Source of the DNA: Tethya wilhelma
Lineage: Eukaryota; Porifera; Demospongiae; Tethyida; Tethyidae
Reading direction: 5' to 3'
DNA: 64,000 nucleotides
NCBI GenBank assembly: GCA_964030475.1
Contig: CAXIPT010000004.1
Coordinates: forward strand, 3,830,452-3,894,451
Positions within the stretch are counted from its first letter, which is position 1. Each line of letters begins with the position of its first letter. Both the position numbers and the translations under genes were made by a program. Below, piece after piece: positions 20,859-32,600 of the stretch. Below the pieces are notes generated by a model. The model saw only the letters and a program-made list of their open reading frames with translations. It was not told where the DNA came from and searched no databases.

Positions 20859-23234
20859 ATGTCAAGCTCCAAACAAGTTAAAAAACTAATTCAAGCGTCT
20901 CTCAAGGGTGATGTGAGTTGTATTGAAGAACTTTTGTCCAAGAAAGTTGATGTGAATTGTACCAATGACCATAAACAGTTTCCCATTCTTGTGGCCAGTC
21001 AAAATGGCCACAAAGAAGCTGTCCAATTGCTTGTACAAAGAGGTGCCAATGTGAATATGATAAGTTGCAATGGTGTGACAGCACTATCACTTGCCAGTGA
21101 GTGTGGTCATCATGAAACAGTTGAAATCCTTGTTGAAAATGGTGCCCACATTGATAAAAAAGTATCTGATGGTCGTACCCCTCTTATGCTAGCTAGTGAG
21201 AATGGCCACGAAGAAACTGTACAAGTGTTGCTGTCCAGAAAAGCAGATGTCAATCTCTCAACAGAATTAAAGCAAACAGCACTGACATATGCACTTCAAA
21301 ACAATTCCAGCACAGTTGCTAACCGTTTATTACCCCATGTACGTGATGTTGATAGTAGAGATTCAACTGGGATAACTCCTTTGATGATAGCTGCCTTATG
21401 TAGTCTTCCTGATATTGTGGAATTGCTGTTGACGAGAGGGGCTCAAGTCAATCTTCGCACACCAAAGGGATCTACTGCTTTGATAGTTGCAAGTCAAACA
21501 GGAAGTGTAGAAACGGTAAAGATATTACTTAAGCGAGGTGCTTATATCAATCTGCAAAATGATAACGGTGTTTCTGCTCTTATGATTGCCTCACGAAATG
21601 GCCACAAGGATGTTGTTGAAGTCCTTCTTTCTCACGGTGCTGAAGTTAAACTTTCAGATACTTGTGGCAAATCTGCATTGATTCTTGCTAGTGCATATGG
21701 TCATGTTGAAATTGTAAAACTTCTAGTTTGTGAGAAAGATGTCCAATTACAAGAGAATAAACCAGGAGCATGCGTATTTGAGACTAAAATAATCTCTCAT
21801 CAAGAAGTCGTTCAGAAGCAAGATATCCGTTCTCAACTTTCATTGGTGAATAGGATGGACAATCAAGGACAGAGTGCTCTCATCATTGCCAGCTCACGCG
21901 GTGACAGAGTGACTGTGGAAATTCTTCTTCGTCATGGTGCCAATCCCAATATTGTTAGCAAACGAGATCAGACTGCTCTTAGTATTGCTGCTTCACTAGG
22001 TGACTTAGTCATTGTGAAATCTCTTGTTCAGCATGGTGCCATTGTAAATCAACCACTTGCGAAAAACTCTCCACTTTCTATCGCAGTGACAAAACAATAT
22101 GTTGATATTGTGCAAGTTTTGTTGGAGTTCGATTCTGTTGTGAGGCATGACGATTTGATAAAAGCCTGTGCGTGTGGTTGTTTTAAAATCGTAAAGCTCC
22201 TTATACCACATTGTACAAGTCTAGACCCTGATTGGCCTGAAAAGAATAAAATTTTGTTAGATGCTGGACTTATACCCAGTGATGCACCTGCATCTCCTTT
22301 GTGGTGGGCAGTCAAGAATAATCATACAGACGTCGCTCTACTATTGCTTGAAAACGATGCAAGTGTCAATAATGTAGTTATGTCTGGCAAAGAAATTCCT
22401 GCTCTTGTGATTGCAACTGTACAAGAAAATGTAAAAATAGTAGAAGCATTGCTGAGCAAAGGTGCAAAAGTCGATGTGACAGCTGGGTCCATCACTAAGC
22501 GCCAGAATTGTACACCTCTATTGCTTGCCATTGTTGCTGGTCATGAAGAACTTGTCAGACTTTTCGCAAAGTATGGTGCAGACATTTGTTTGCACCGCAT
22601 GCGTGCACAATTTACATGCATGGATTTAGCTAAAGCAGTTGGTAATCAGAAGATAATCTCTATCTTAAAGGAAGAGGGTAGTCGACAAAAAGCAACACTT
22701 GCTGATGTTGATGATATACCAGACCCTGTCTTTTGGTTTCACACACACACTTGCATAAAACCAGAATCTTACCCAGCGTTGTCACTACTAGTTAAGCAAG
22801 GATACGTTGCAATTTCTCAAAGTTTGAATCTGCAGTATGATAACCAGTCTCACACACCAGCACCACAGCAAAGGCTTAAAGATCTATTTCCCACCACAGA
22901 GGAGGAAGAAGTTGAATCAGATGAAGACAGTGTATCAAGTGAGTCACAACTTCCTGCTCCCATTCCACCAACTGTCAATACTGCTTATAGAATCCTGCTA
23001 CCTCTTGCTTCAAACTGGAAGAACATTGGCACTCTGTTGGAAATTGAGTATAACAAACTCAAGATCATTGAAGCAGATAAGAAAACGTCCGTTATGGATG
23101 CATTGTTAGAGATGGTAGATGAATGGATAAAAATGGTTGATCCTAAACCAACCTGGGATAAACTTGTAGACGCTGTGAAACCATTCCATCCAAGTATTGC
23201 TCAAAAAATTTACGAAACACATTGTACACTATGA
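20859..23234 (+). CDS. Ankyrin-repeat / Death-domain protein (copy 3, intact)
   Basis: A single-exon frame of 791 residues and the only complete member here. Roughly fifteen ankyrin repeats occupy residues 5 to about 610, interrupted near 300-345 by a Gln/Lys-rich insert. A non-repeat segment follows (FWFHTHTCIKPESYPALSLL), then an acidic Glu/Ser linker (EEEEVESDEDS). A Death domain fills about residues 703-789 (PTVNTAYRILLPLASNWKNI ... TWDKLVDAVKPF). No signal peptide or membrane segment is seen, so it is probably cytosolic. Ankyrin stacks bind proteins and Death domains self-assemble into signalling platforms; the specific pathway is unknown. An AATAAA lies at about 23303. The start is supported by the same MSSSKQ opening in its siblings. 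Confidence 0.9.
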   Translation: MSSSKQVKKLIQASLKGDVSCIEELLSKKVDVNCTNDHKQFPILVASQNGHKEAVQLLVQRGANVNMISCNGVTALSLASECGHHETVEILVENGAHIDKKVSDGRTPLMLASENGHEETVQVLLSRKADVNLSTELKQTALTYALQNNSSTVANRLLPHVRDVDSRDSTGITPLMIAALCSLPDIVELLLTRGAQVNLRTPKGSTALIVASQTGSVETVKILLKRGAYINLQNDNGVSALMIASRNGHKDVVEVLLSHGAEVKLSDTCGKSALILASAYGHVEIVKLLVCEKDVQLQENKPGACVFETKIISHQEVVQKQDIRSQLSLVNRMDNQGQSALIIASSRGDRVTVEILLRHGANPNIVSKRDQTALSIAASLGDLVIVKSLVQHGAIVNQPLAKNSPLSIAVTKQYVDIVQVLLEFDSVVRHDDLIKACACGCFKIVKLLIPHCTSLDPDWPEKNKILLDAGLIPSDAPASPLWWAVKNNHTDVALLLLENDASVNNVVMSGKEIPALVIATVQENVKIVEALLSKGAKVDVTAGSITKRQNCTPLLLAIVAGHEELVRLFAKYGADICLHRMRAQFTCMDLAKAVGNQKIISILKEEGSRQKATLADVDDIPDPVFWFHTHTCIKPESYPALSLLVKQGYVAISQSLNLQYDNQSHTPAPQQRLKDLFPTTEEEEVESDEDSVSSESQLPAPIPPTVNTAYRILLPLASNWKNIGTLLEIEYNKLKIIEADKKTSVMDALLEMVDEWIKMVDPKPTWDKLVDAVKPFHPSIAQKIYETHCTL

Positions 23235-23343
23235 AGAATAAAAATGTTTGTGTGTGTGTGTGTGTACTGTGCTTGACACCTTCCAATATATGTCCTGTGA
23301 TTAATAAAACGACATCACTTGTATTATGTACATGTATGATAAA

Positions 23344-23628
23344 TTAAAGGAACTGTGTCACTATATAAGCGGTGTTTTGTTGCTAAAAATAAAAATAATG
23401 ACGTTTTGTGACGTTTTTTGTTGATACGCGGGTACCACGTCCGGGAACGTTTGCATACTACTCCGTGTATTGCGCATTTTGCTTTTACTCGCGTAATAGT
23501 ACTACGTGGTCAGCTGTTATTACAAGCCTAAGTAGCTCGCGTAATGCGCACTTAATACTGTAAGGTTTCTGTTTACAACCCATTTATAGTAACAAAACAC
23601 CGCTTATATAGTGACACAGTTCCTTTAA
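23344..23628. mobile_element. MITE with AGGAACTGTGTCAC ends and TTAA target duplication
   Basis: Element 23348-23624 is bounded by AGGAACTGTGTCACTATATA and its exact inverted complement, extending to about 38 bases per arm. It is flanked by TTAA on both sides (23344-23347 and 23625-23628). There is no coding sequence. TTAA duplication is typical of piggyBac-type transposases, but the terminal bases are not the usual CCC, so the superfamily is uncertain. Confidence 0.85.
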
Positions 23629-23842
23629 TGATTTTAAAGATTTTGTCTATTGCATGTCAGCCATGCAGATATTATATAGGCAATAGAAAAAATCTTATAC
23701 TGTCTGTATATATCACTATGATGGTGTGAATGTCTCAAGCTACGTACTGGCCCCACTGCATATACTAAATTACCTAGCGTATGCTAGTGCTATTACATCA
23801 ACAAAGAGAAAAGCTAGGAATCATGCACTACATTATTATTAT

Positions 23843-25071
23843 TGGGCGAGCCGAAGCGAGCCCACCCTAGTGTGTTGAACAACAATTTCGTTTGTTTGTT
23901 TGTTTGTTTGTCGTCGTTCGTTCTTCTAATTATTTGCATGTGCATTACCTATTGAATTATACGGTATATGCCATGTGCCACGCCATGAATTAATTTTATG
24001 CCACGTTCATCGAATGTCACCTTATATGTACGTTTATGTTCGAAGTGTTAATAAAATGGATAGTCACGCGTCATGAAAGAAGGCTCCAACGTCGAAGAGA
24101 ACTCTACAGGGAGTATATGGAGCGAGAAACGCTTGAGGAAAGAGAAGCCAGGCGAGCGAGATGACGAGAGAGATAGGTCAGTTTTGCTTGATATTTGAAT
24201 TCATGACTTGAGTAGATAGTCAAGTTGTACGTAAATTCTCCTAATTGGATATAACATTACCACACAGGGAGGGAAAGAAGATCAGGAGAGACAGCCTCTC
24301 AGAGAGAACGTAGGCTTGAGCAAGAGAGGTCTCGTGCTGAAGACAGAAGATCAGGAGAGACAGCCTCTCAGACTGAACATAGGCTTGAGCGAGAGAGGTC
24401 TCGGGCTCGTGCAAGGAGGTTAGAGACTGATCTAACACCAGCATTATTTGGGCAACCAGCTGTGATCCAGAAGATGAGAAAGTTTCACAAGGCAATGTCA
24501 GAAATTACTCATCCCACCTGTGAATACGTACATGTTTGGAATGTTTTCCAAACCTGTCTGTATCAGCTCAGCCTAATGGTTCTGTTGAGTGTAGGAGATG
24601 CTCTATGGACAAGAAGATTCCAAAGTTATACTCTTGTGCCAACAACATGGATCCTGGTTTAGTACCTCCACAATTACAGGTTAGCCTATTGTATTATAAA
24701 TTAATTCATGATTTGAATGATACACATTCTATAGGATCTAACTCAAGTGGAAGAAATGTTGGTGTCTGCTGTCATGCCTATCATATCAGTCTACAGGCTA
24801 CCTCAAGGCCAGTATGGTTATAGTGGACATGTCATTAACCTCCCACAAGATGTGTTGTCATTTGCCACCAGTCTCCCAAGATTACCATCCGAGGTTGACA
24901 TCTTGATACTATACACGTGCTTCTAAACTTTTCTGCGCATGCGTGCATTGACCATTGCGTAATCTATATACCAATGGGTATCTTCGACCATGCATTACCG
25001 ACTTTTGTAACACCGTGCATATAGTCTATAGTCTATATTATAGCCAGAGCTATCTCGCTTCGGCTCGCCCA
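23843..25071. mobile_element. Element bounded by inverted GGGCGAGCCGAAGCGAG sequences
   Basis: TGGGCGAGCCGAAGCGAG at 23843-23860 is repeated as its complement at 25054-25071. Between them lies a Helitron-type coding remnant. Similar GAGCCGGAGCGAG strings occur near 52465, 52650 and 28770, so this is a dispersed repeat. Whether these strings are the true element ends is not certain. Confidence 0.5.
24062..24925 (+). pseudogene. Helitron-type protein N-terminal region, broken
   Basis: First comes an Arg/Glu-rich part with duplicated SGETASQxExRLERERSRA units (24270-24420). After LTPALFGQPAVIQKMRKFHK the frame shifts near 24530, then reads VECRRCSMDKKIPKLYSCAN and MDPGLVPPQLQ. After a GT...AG intron (about 24680-24736) it continues DLTQVEEMLVSAVMPIISVY, RLPQGQYGYSGHVINLPQDV and SLPRLPSEVDIL. 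These are hallmarks of the domain that precedes the Rep/helicase part of animal Helitron proteins. The Rep and helicase parts are absent. One frameshift and the truncation make it non-functional. Confidence 0.75.
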
Positions 25072-25324
25072 CCAATGCGTGCATTCCCCTAGTTGTAACT
25101 CAATTATATTCTTACTACTATAATAAAAGGCTAAGCCACAACATATTATGTACACAAAAAAGCAATGGCCGTGGCTAGAGAGCTGGCTCTGTAAACTAAA
25201 TTTGTATTCAATATGGTGCCGGTTCTTTTAATTGTGCATGTGGAACAAAATGTGCTTGCACGTACGTACAGAAGCCTTCAATGACTCTCTCAATTATTGA
25301 GTTAGATTTCCATTTAGAACTCGA

Positions 25325-26776
25325 TCATTCATTCTTTAATTGGATATGTTCGTATTCATAAATCTGCTCATAAGGTTGAATTGCTTCATAATTATCCTCT
25401 TGGTCCACTACCAAAGGTGTTGTTTCAGTAATCAAATTTGGTTGCACATATTCAATCCTATCATCTATTTCAGCACCACCTGAATGCTCCCGTCTTTCTT
25501 GTTTATCACTTCCAGTGCTTCTAGAAAGTTCTTTGGAGCTTGTTTCTAGCTGTTGGTCCAACAACCTCCTTGTGTGTGGCAATTCTTGTACTGCTTCATA
25601 TCCATTTACAATTTCATACCGTTGTATTGCTTCATAACCACTTATGTGTTCATAGTCTCCGGTATGGTCTTGAATTGAAGGTAATCCAGGCGGATATCTT
25701 GAATCTAAATCCAACAATATTACAGGGGGATCTTTGCTACTTTCAGGGTTGTAATCAGCATGCAAGGAGTCCAATTCAGGGACTGTATGCATATGACACT
25801 CCCTTCCACTTTGTGACGATCTGGGATCATCAAAATCACGATCATGCGGATTAATAATATGATTGTTCATTATTGGGGATACTGAACCAGCTTGTTCGAA
25901 TATGGAAGGAAAGTTTTCATTCCGTTCTTCATGATCAAAACGAACCTCGAAATTATCACGTTCAAAAGCAGACAGCAAATTTTCATTCTCTTCATTCACA
26001 TGTGCCATATTGGCTGATGCACTCTCAGTTGAGCCTTGCTGTAGACTTGCAACATTAGTCAATGGACTCATGATACCTGAGTTGCTTAGTACTTGTTGCT
26101 GTTGATGCAACACACTAGAATTCATGTTTTGTAGGTTAGTTCGAAAGTTGGTTGATACATTGTTAGGTTCTAAACTTAAAAGTGGCTCATCTGAACTTGC
26201 GATACTCTCTTGTTCCTCAATATCACTTTTTGGGTCTTCAGGGATCACGAAGTTGGAGGCTAGGTTTTGTTCATCTCTTTGTCTGTGATTGTATGCTATA
26301 TTGTTATTTATTAGTATTGTCGAATGGGGTGGTCCTAAAGGATGATTTGGTATTGACAGTCCTACAATAGGGTGAGAGGGAAATGGTACTGAAAGATGAT
26401 CATTTTGATGCGGAAGTTGTACTCTTTCAGGACAATGTGGTATTCGACCTACAGCTGGACGAGGTGGAAGTGGGGGTAGTCTAACAGGAGGATGTCTTTG
26501 TCTCTGAAGTCTATAGATATCTTCATAAAGATGCTCTCCATGGGCTCCTTCATAATAGTCCTGATCTTGGTTGCGATGGCGACGCTTCCACAGGACTATT
26601 CTCCGAGCTAAGAACCCCAAGCAGCACAAACAAGCAATTATTGCTGCTATTATGATAAGAAAGATGATAACAAATAGAGCTACCCCTCCAAGATTGACAA
26701 TTTGGCCTTCACCAGCTAGTACTGATGTTGGAAATACACGAGTTGTCACTTTATCAGCATTGGTTGCCATGTTCAT
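25325..26776 (-). CDS. Single-pass transmembrane adaptor with ITAM-like tyrosine tail
   Basis: Intact 483-residue frame. Residues 1-27 form a short outside segment, 28-53 a hydrophobic membrane helix ending in CLCC (49-52, possible palmitoylation), followed by basic ARRIVLWKRRHR. A proline stretch RLPPLPPRP (99-107) fits SH3 ligands. Tyrosine motifs: YEDIYRL (84-90), YEHI 375, YEAI 381, YEIV 387, YEAV 393, YVQP 443, YEAI 463, YEQI 469, YEYEHI 473-478. The last group contains ExxYEAI-x8-YEHI, a textbook ITAM. This layout matches vertebrate transmembrane adaptors such as LAT or PAG in form, not in clear sequence identity. It likely recruits SH2 and SH3 proteins at the plasma membrane after tyrosine phosphorylation. 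The start could be M1 or M3; an upstream exon is possible because an AG precedes the ATG. Confidence 0.75.
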   Translation of the reverse strand: MNMATNADKVTTRVFPTSVLAGEGQIVNLGGVALFVIIFLIIIAAIIACLCCLGFLARRIVLWKRRHRNQDQDYYEGAHGEHLYEDIYRLQRQRHPPVRLPPLPPRPAVGRIPHCPERVQLPHQNDHLSVPFPSHPIVGLSIPNHPLGPPHSTILINNNIAYNHRQRDEQNLASNFVIPEDPKSDIEEQESIASSDEPLLSLEPNNVSTNFRTNLQNMNSSVLHQQQQVLSNSGIMSPLTNVASLQQGSTESASANMAHVNEENENLLSAFERDNFEVRFDHEERNENFPSIFEQAGSVSPIMNNHIINPHDRDFDDPRSSQSGRECHMHTVPELDSLHADYNPESSKDPPVILLDLDSRYPPGLPSIQDHTGDYEHISGYEAIQRYEIVNGYEAVQELPHTRRLLDQQLETSSKELSRSTGSDKQERREHSGGAEIDDRIEYVQPNLITETTPLVVDQEDNYEAIQPYEQIYEYEHIQLKNE

Positions 26777-28012
26777 TCTCAGCTATATAAACTCAATAGG
26801 TATGTACAAATAAAAATGTATACATCTTCTTGAATAGTGAAGCTATAAGCAAACTCGTAGCACATCTAAACTCCAACCTCCATGGCTCTAGATTCAGACA
26901 GTTTAGTCAATGTGAGATACATCACCTTACACCAATAGTGGTTAACTTCGAATTCACTTAAGTTACGGGCATGGTATGACTTCACAAACTAAATTTCAAC
27001 CAATAAAGAATGCATATTTACAATCAAAGCCATCACCACATCCTGTTCCAATCATATTATATTTATTCAAGCATGCATGCCCATTATGAGCATTGAGGAT
27101 GTTATATCCAAAATAATGCTAATGATTATTATTGTAAATATCTGAGTGATTGCCGGTCAATTCTTATGTTTTGCCGGTACCCCTGTTCCCAGGTTATTTG
27201 GAGAGAACCTTCGTGAATTATTAAGTTATGGTCCTAGGGCCTACAGGACCAGGGGATATGTAGCTGTACATTTGAGTGAGCATCTTTATTTTGGGAGAGA
27301 AGTAAGTAAACAGCTCTATAAAACTCACCCTCTTTGGGGAATATCATTGGTATACCCTAGATAAACCTGTCCAGCATCTCTGTTGGTTCTAAGTCTATGT
27401 TGCAAATTGGTGATGAAGTCTATAGGTGCTACGATAGGTGCCATTCACTTATTCCAGGTCACCTCTGCTGTGAAAGGAGACAAGTTAAGAGTTGCTCTAC
27501 TCAACAAGCCAGCTACCTGTCTGGTGCCAAGCATGTACAGGATTGTGGAACTTGCAAACTTGTTTGTGTTTTTGTTTTGACCCCAGCATTCATCCCCCTG
27601 GAGTTGGTCTAAATGTGTGTCCCTTTGTTGTTCTTGGAGACAATCTGCTCACATCCAGAACAGCTATGTACAAAGAGGACAGAAGCCCCTGATGGGTCTG
27701 TGTGTCTAGTGAAAGAGTGGACTAGACTCTAGGAAGAAAAAAATTAAATCTTGTATAAATATACTTTGTTTTGTTATTTTTAGGTGGATTGTGCAGTACG
27801 TTTATTTAGTTTTTGTGTTCTAGCATTATAAAGCTAGCTATTCTCTCCCATGAGGAGTCATAATAGAAGGAGAGAAGAAGATGATAGAAAAATACCTGTT
27901 CTTAATCAGAAGTAACAAAGTTACGTAATCCGTTTGGTGTATACATGCTCATTCAGGCCGAGTTGACCCATGCACTATGGCAGGGAATATAGCACAATAG
28001 CGAGGAGGTCAC
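26777..28012. other. No convincing gene; fragments only
   Basis: Short frames at 27146-27364, 27397-27612 and 27492-27692 on the plus strand overlap in different phases. Together they look like one decayed coding segment with a Cys-rich part (RCYDRCHSLIPGHLCCERR). I do not recognise it. The rest shows no signal. Confidence 0.3.
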
Positions 28013-28267
28013 ATGTATGAAGCATCATCAACAGCCTACAACCAAGTTGTACCTACCATCGTTGCAAAATCTTTTGAGACAGTGCATGGGTCCACTGCTT
28101 CAACTGCCCCCGATAACACCTTTTTCCACGATCACTCAATGACATGGCTATCACGTTTTAACAGTGAAGAGGGTTACTTTGACTCTAAGTTTAGTAGTGA
28201 ACCCTACAAAGTGCATTTGAACCCCAAGCTAAATCCAGGACACAGTGACTCTACAACCCTCTTCTAA
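28013..28267 (+). CDS. Small open frame, unknown
   Basis: 84 codons beginning MYEASSTAYNQVVPTIVAKS. Codon use is not obviously random, but no domain, splice site or promoter supports it. It may be chance or a transposon fragment. Confidence 0.15.
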   Translation: MYEASSTAYNQVVPTIVAKSFETVHGSTASTAPDNTFFHDHSMTWLSRFNSEEGYFDSKFSSEPYKVHLNPKLNPGHSDSTTLF

Positions 28268-29057
28268 CTCTTTTTTTGTAGACTAGCCGTGACAAGTCAC
28301 TAATAAACAAGTGAAGATGCCTTCATATTGAAGTCTATGAGAGTTGAACCACACTGCACTCCTTAGAGGCTATAATATTATATCCACTTTGTTATAGTTT
28401 GGACAAAGTAGGCCTGACTTGGACCACAATCGTAATACATAAATATGATGGTAACTCTAGATTTGATTCAGTAGGTTTTTCAAGTGCTCTACATCTGCAT
28501 TTCTATTAAAACTATATAGCTAAAGCTACCAAATGACCTTCAGAATTGAATTCAGCACTATGTTGACTTTGTGTGATCTGAAGATGTTGATACAGCAAAT
28601 AAGAGAACAGATTTGATACAATGTAAGTGATCTGCTTTAGTCAAACCAGGTCGAAAGGTCACCAAAGTTTCTGGTGATTCAGTTGAGGGTGTAGTTGAAT
28701 AGAAATATTTCATTGCTAAGCTCTCCTCTGATTGCTATTACTAGGTAATGCTATATATATGCATCCTTGGGGCAAGCACAAGCAAGCCGGAAGTTTTATA
28801 TGCAGAATATCTTGTGTATATATGGGTTTAAAAGCAGAGGAGGTACGAAAGCATCAAAATTTCACCTGATTTTCAGTGAAATTCTTGTGATTTTATGGCA
28901 TTTCATAGAGCACATATGACTTTTAGCTATTGCAAACTTCTTGAACATCTTTACAGAGCTTTTCCAGTAACGGATATAGATCAGAAAATCAGTTTGGGTA
29001 CCACTCAAGTGCTTCAGCAAGTCTCCATCCCTCTGACCAAAAAGTTAATTACCATTT

Positions 29058-29622
29058 CTTAATGGTAACCTTGCATGATTTAGGATGCTTTATCAAACAT
29101 TTTTAGTGCTGTCAATATTTGTGACAAAAGGTAGTATCATTGCTATTGCATGCAATAATGTATCTGTATAGCAGGTTGTCCTTGCTGTTTGTTTATCTGG
29201 TATGAAAACTAAGGAGTGACTTGCGGTCCCCCTGTGAGCCCAGCTGTCCAAATCTTTGTGTTGCAAAAATTCCCTAAATTACATGCAAATATTAATAATA
29301 ACTATATGTATACAATCTGCAGACTCTCAAATTTCAGCTGGTGGACAGCGATGTACTAATAGTACTAGCTGTCATTGTGGGTATCGTGAAAATTTTGGAA
29401 ATGTTTATACAATGTAAGTCATCACATACTATACGTATAATTATGTGCAATTAACTATATATAAATACAAGACTTAGTACAAAAAAGGTACGTAACAAGA
29501 ACATAATATGAATGGCCAAATGATCATAACAAAGTGAGTATAAGTGTTTCTTTGCATGTGTCTCACGTATATTATTCATCCCTAAGGCTAGTTCAATGAC
29601 ATAATTTTATTATTATTGTAAT
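29058..29622 (+). repeat. Inverted-duplicate copy of 54236-54776
   Basis: About 560 bases match 54236-54776 in opposite orientation, including the exon-like segment around TGTCATTGTGGGTAT. Here the frame is broken by an extra base (CTCAAATTTCAG against CTCAATTCCAG) and a nine-base insertion, so this copy is the decayed one. Confidence 0.8.
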
Positions 29623-29639
29623 AATTATTACAGACACAA

Positions 29640-32600
29640 GAATTACCTCCTCAATCAATCAAAAAGCCATTCTGGCATCTATCTTGCATGCTGCAGTTAA
29701 TAAGTATAATATCTCCTAGGAGATAGGTTTTAGCGGTACAGGAAAAAAACACAGTATGCATGCGCATAGTAATCAGGTGTGCATTCAATGGGAAGCATCA
29801 ATTTAGTGTAGCAGGGTAGAAAGCAGGACCAAAACGCTAGCTTTTCACCGAAAAACGGAAGCCTATCGACTCCAAAAAGGTAAGGAGCTGAGAGCATTGA
29901 ATCTAGGAACCCACTGGTTCAAATTTGCTAGCTTGGAATCAGCTGATGGCTCTGCTTGCTGTACAGCCCAGCCATTTGAAAGCACTAGGAAGATCGAGCC
30001 AGGAGCAGCGAGTAGGCTTGCTAGACCACTGGCCACTAGCAGTACCATGCAGACCAAAGAAGCTTGTTCTAGAAGCTGTTATAGCCATGCAGTGTCAAAC
30101 ATTCACTGTCTGTATAATGACACATGACATGTACACAAAAAGAAACCCCTTGTAGTGCTGAACAATCATGAAAGAAAAGAAAATGAAACAAAGTGTTATT
30201 GGAAAAGATTTGCCACTGTCAATGGGGAGACTGGCAGGCATTGTGTGTGTTTGCATGTATTTTATGTTTGTGTGTTTTTAAAAATCTCCACTGTTCCAAA
30301 AACAGCCTCATAGCAGAGCTGTATTGTGTTTACATTACACCTATTCATTAATTTAGGTGCAGTGACATAGCACAGAGGTTGCTAAACTATAACCATTGCA
30401 CCTCTTGTTAGTGTGTACACTGTATGAATAATAATAATACCGTAAATCTGGAAAATTTCGCTGTCGTTTATATTTCACGGTTCGAGGTTTCCGCGAAAAA
30501 TGAAAACACGAAAATTAGGTATAATACAAACGATGTTCCTACGTATATATATTTCTTTCAGTAAACCACGAAAAATAGATAATGCAGAAAAATTAAACGT
30601 GAACATTTTAACACATGTGCAAGTTTCTGGACTTTGGTAATAGTATATCATTCAAAAACTCTTCTTATGCTGACTACAATGCATGATGCTAACCTTTTCT
30701 TTGTATGACACATTACTAGCGAACAATATGCAAAAGTATCAAAAAGACCATAGAAAGGCCACATAAGATGCCTTTATATCGACGTCTAGGAGGGTTGGCC
30801 AAGACATACACTAAAGGATATTCATTTCGTTGTAATTTTCACAGCCACAATCGTATATATGACAATGCTCACTGTACATTTTGATTCAGTAGGTTTTTTA
30901 AACGAAGAGGCGTCACAACTATTTGACTCTTTTCTTGGAGAGTCGCACATAGGAACTAGAGGTTGACAAGAACACCATCAAATTAGAGTTGAAGATTTTA
31001 AAATAGTCAGAAATTGTGATGGTGAAGTGAGCTGGATTGAGGGTCTGACAAAAACATACCAAGGTGGTTTGAAAAAATGACCAAGAAGTGTTTCACAGAA
31101 GCTAGTCGCTATTCGTGGAGCAGGATGTCTGATTTCAACAGTAGTGAAGCTATTGTCCAAAAGAGTTGGCATCATCTGGTCAGCTTTATAACTTCATTAA
31201 GAAAACCGTGAAACTAGAGTGAAGCTAGTGTCTGTTTTAGCAAGACTGCTCTCGGATTGAACGCAATAGACAAGTTGATCGATGAAATTGCTACTAAGGT
31301 TAAAAAGAGGTTTACAAATCATTCTTTCCGGTAAACTACTGTCCCAAAATGAAAGCACCACTGGTGCACAAGCCTCGACTCATTCAACTAGCTAGTGCAC
31401 TTAATACATACACTGTGTAAAAGAGGTGAATGAAGAAAACTAATAGGCCGCCATCATAATACATAGACGGTTATACCGTTGCTGCCTCTGATGAAACACA
31501 GTGAGTAGAAGACCGTGGCACAGACTGAATGCTTAGCTGCATAGCTACTGAGCATATTAGCTGGGCTACCTAAACCAGTCTATGATAATCAGTAACCCAG
31601 CTTGCATAACAGATACAGGCTGGCATGCAGCTGAGCTAGCTAGCCACACAGAAGCATGCCAAATTATACATCTATATGCTTATAAGGCCAACTCTTGTCT
31701 GTCTTACCAAGCAGCACTGACAAAGAGCAACAGCAACAGCAGCCACGCAGCTGCTTCCATTCAACATGAATTCTAGATAACGCACACCAAATCAATGGGT
31801 AGAAGCTAAGCACACTAAAGCTTAACTACAGCGTTTTGAATAGCAAAAATATACAGATTTATGAATGTAAGTACCATCAGTTGTGTCGCTAAAGCTGCCT
31901 TTTTGAGATTACAGACAGACAAAATGACTACCATAATCCTCTGCACGATGTGCGTGTAAACAGCCTACATCAGTGCAACAACAAGAACCAAAAGTACTCT
32001 TGTGTTTCAAAACTGTACGTTTAAAAACTGCTTTCAATCTGCATACATGCAGTCATCAATCATGCTCCTCCAACGTATCCACCCTCCATCAATTTGTCAT
32101 ACATGTTAATGAGATCGAAGAAAGTATTAAGTCTTGGAAAGCAGTTCCAACCCAGTGGTGAAGTGTTTTCTTGGAAAGCACGACCAGTGCACATTCTGTG
32201 ATCATTCCTCTAGTAGTGGACATCGAAAGAAGCAACTTCCAGATCAAAGTGCACATGATCACATTCATTCTATAGCACCCACAAGTTTCTTCAATGCACA
32301 GAGTCCAAACACATGTATGCAGTCTGAATGTGAATCTGAGTCCATGCGAGATGTGTTCAAAGATGCTTGACTTGTAAAACTCTTGTATGCATGAACTGCT
32401 TGTGCGTGCACAAAGAGAACTTATCGTTACCAGAAATGCTCCATACAACAGTGGACATCAATACAACGCCCACTACAACTAAAAATTTGAATATGCTAAT
32501 TTTATGAATATTGATTAGTTTTGCGTAAAAGCGACTTACAAGGATCAGCCTCCACTTCTCTCACTTGAATGGATGAAAGAAAGGGCTACTAAGCAAGAAT

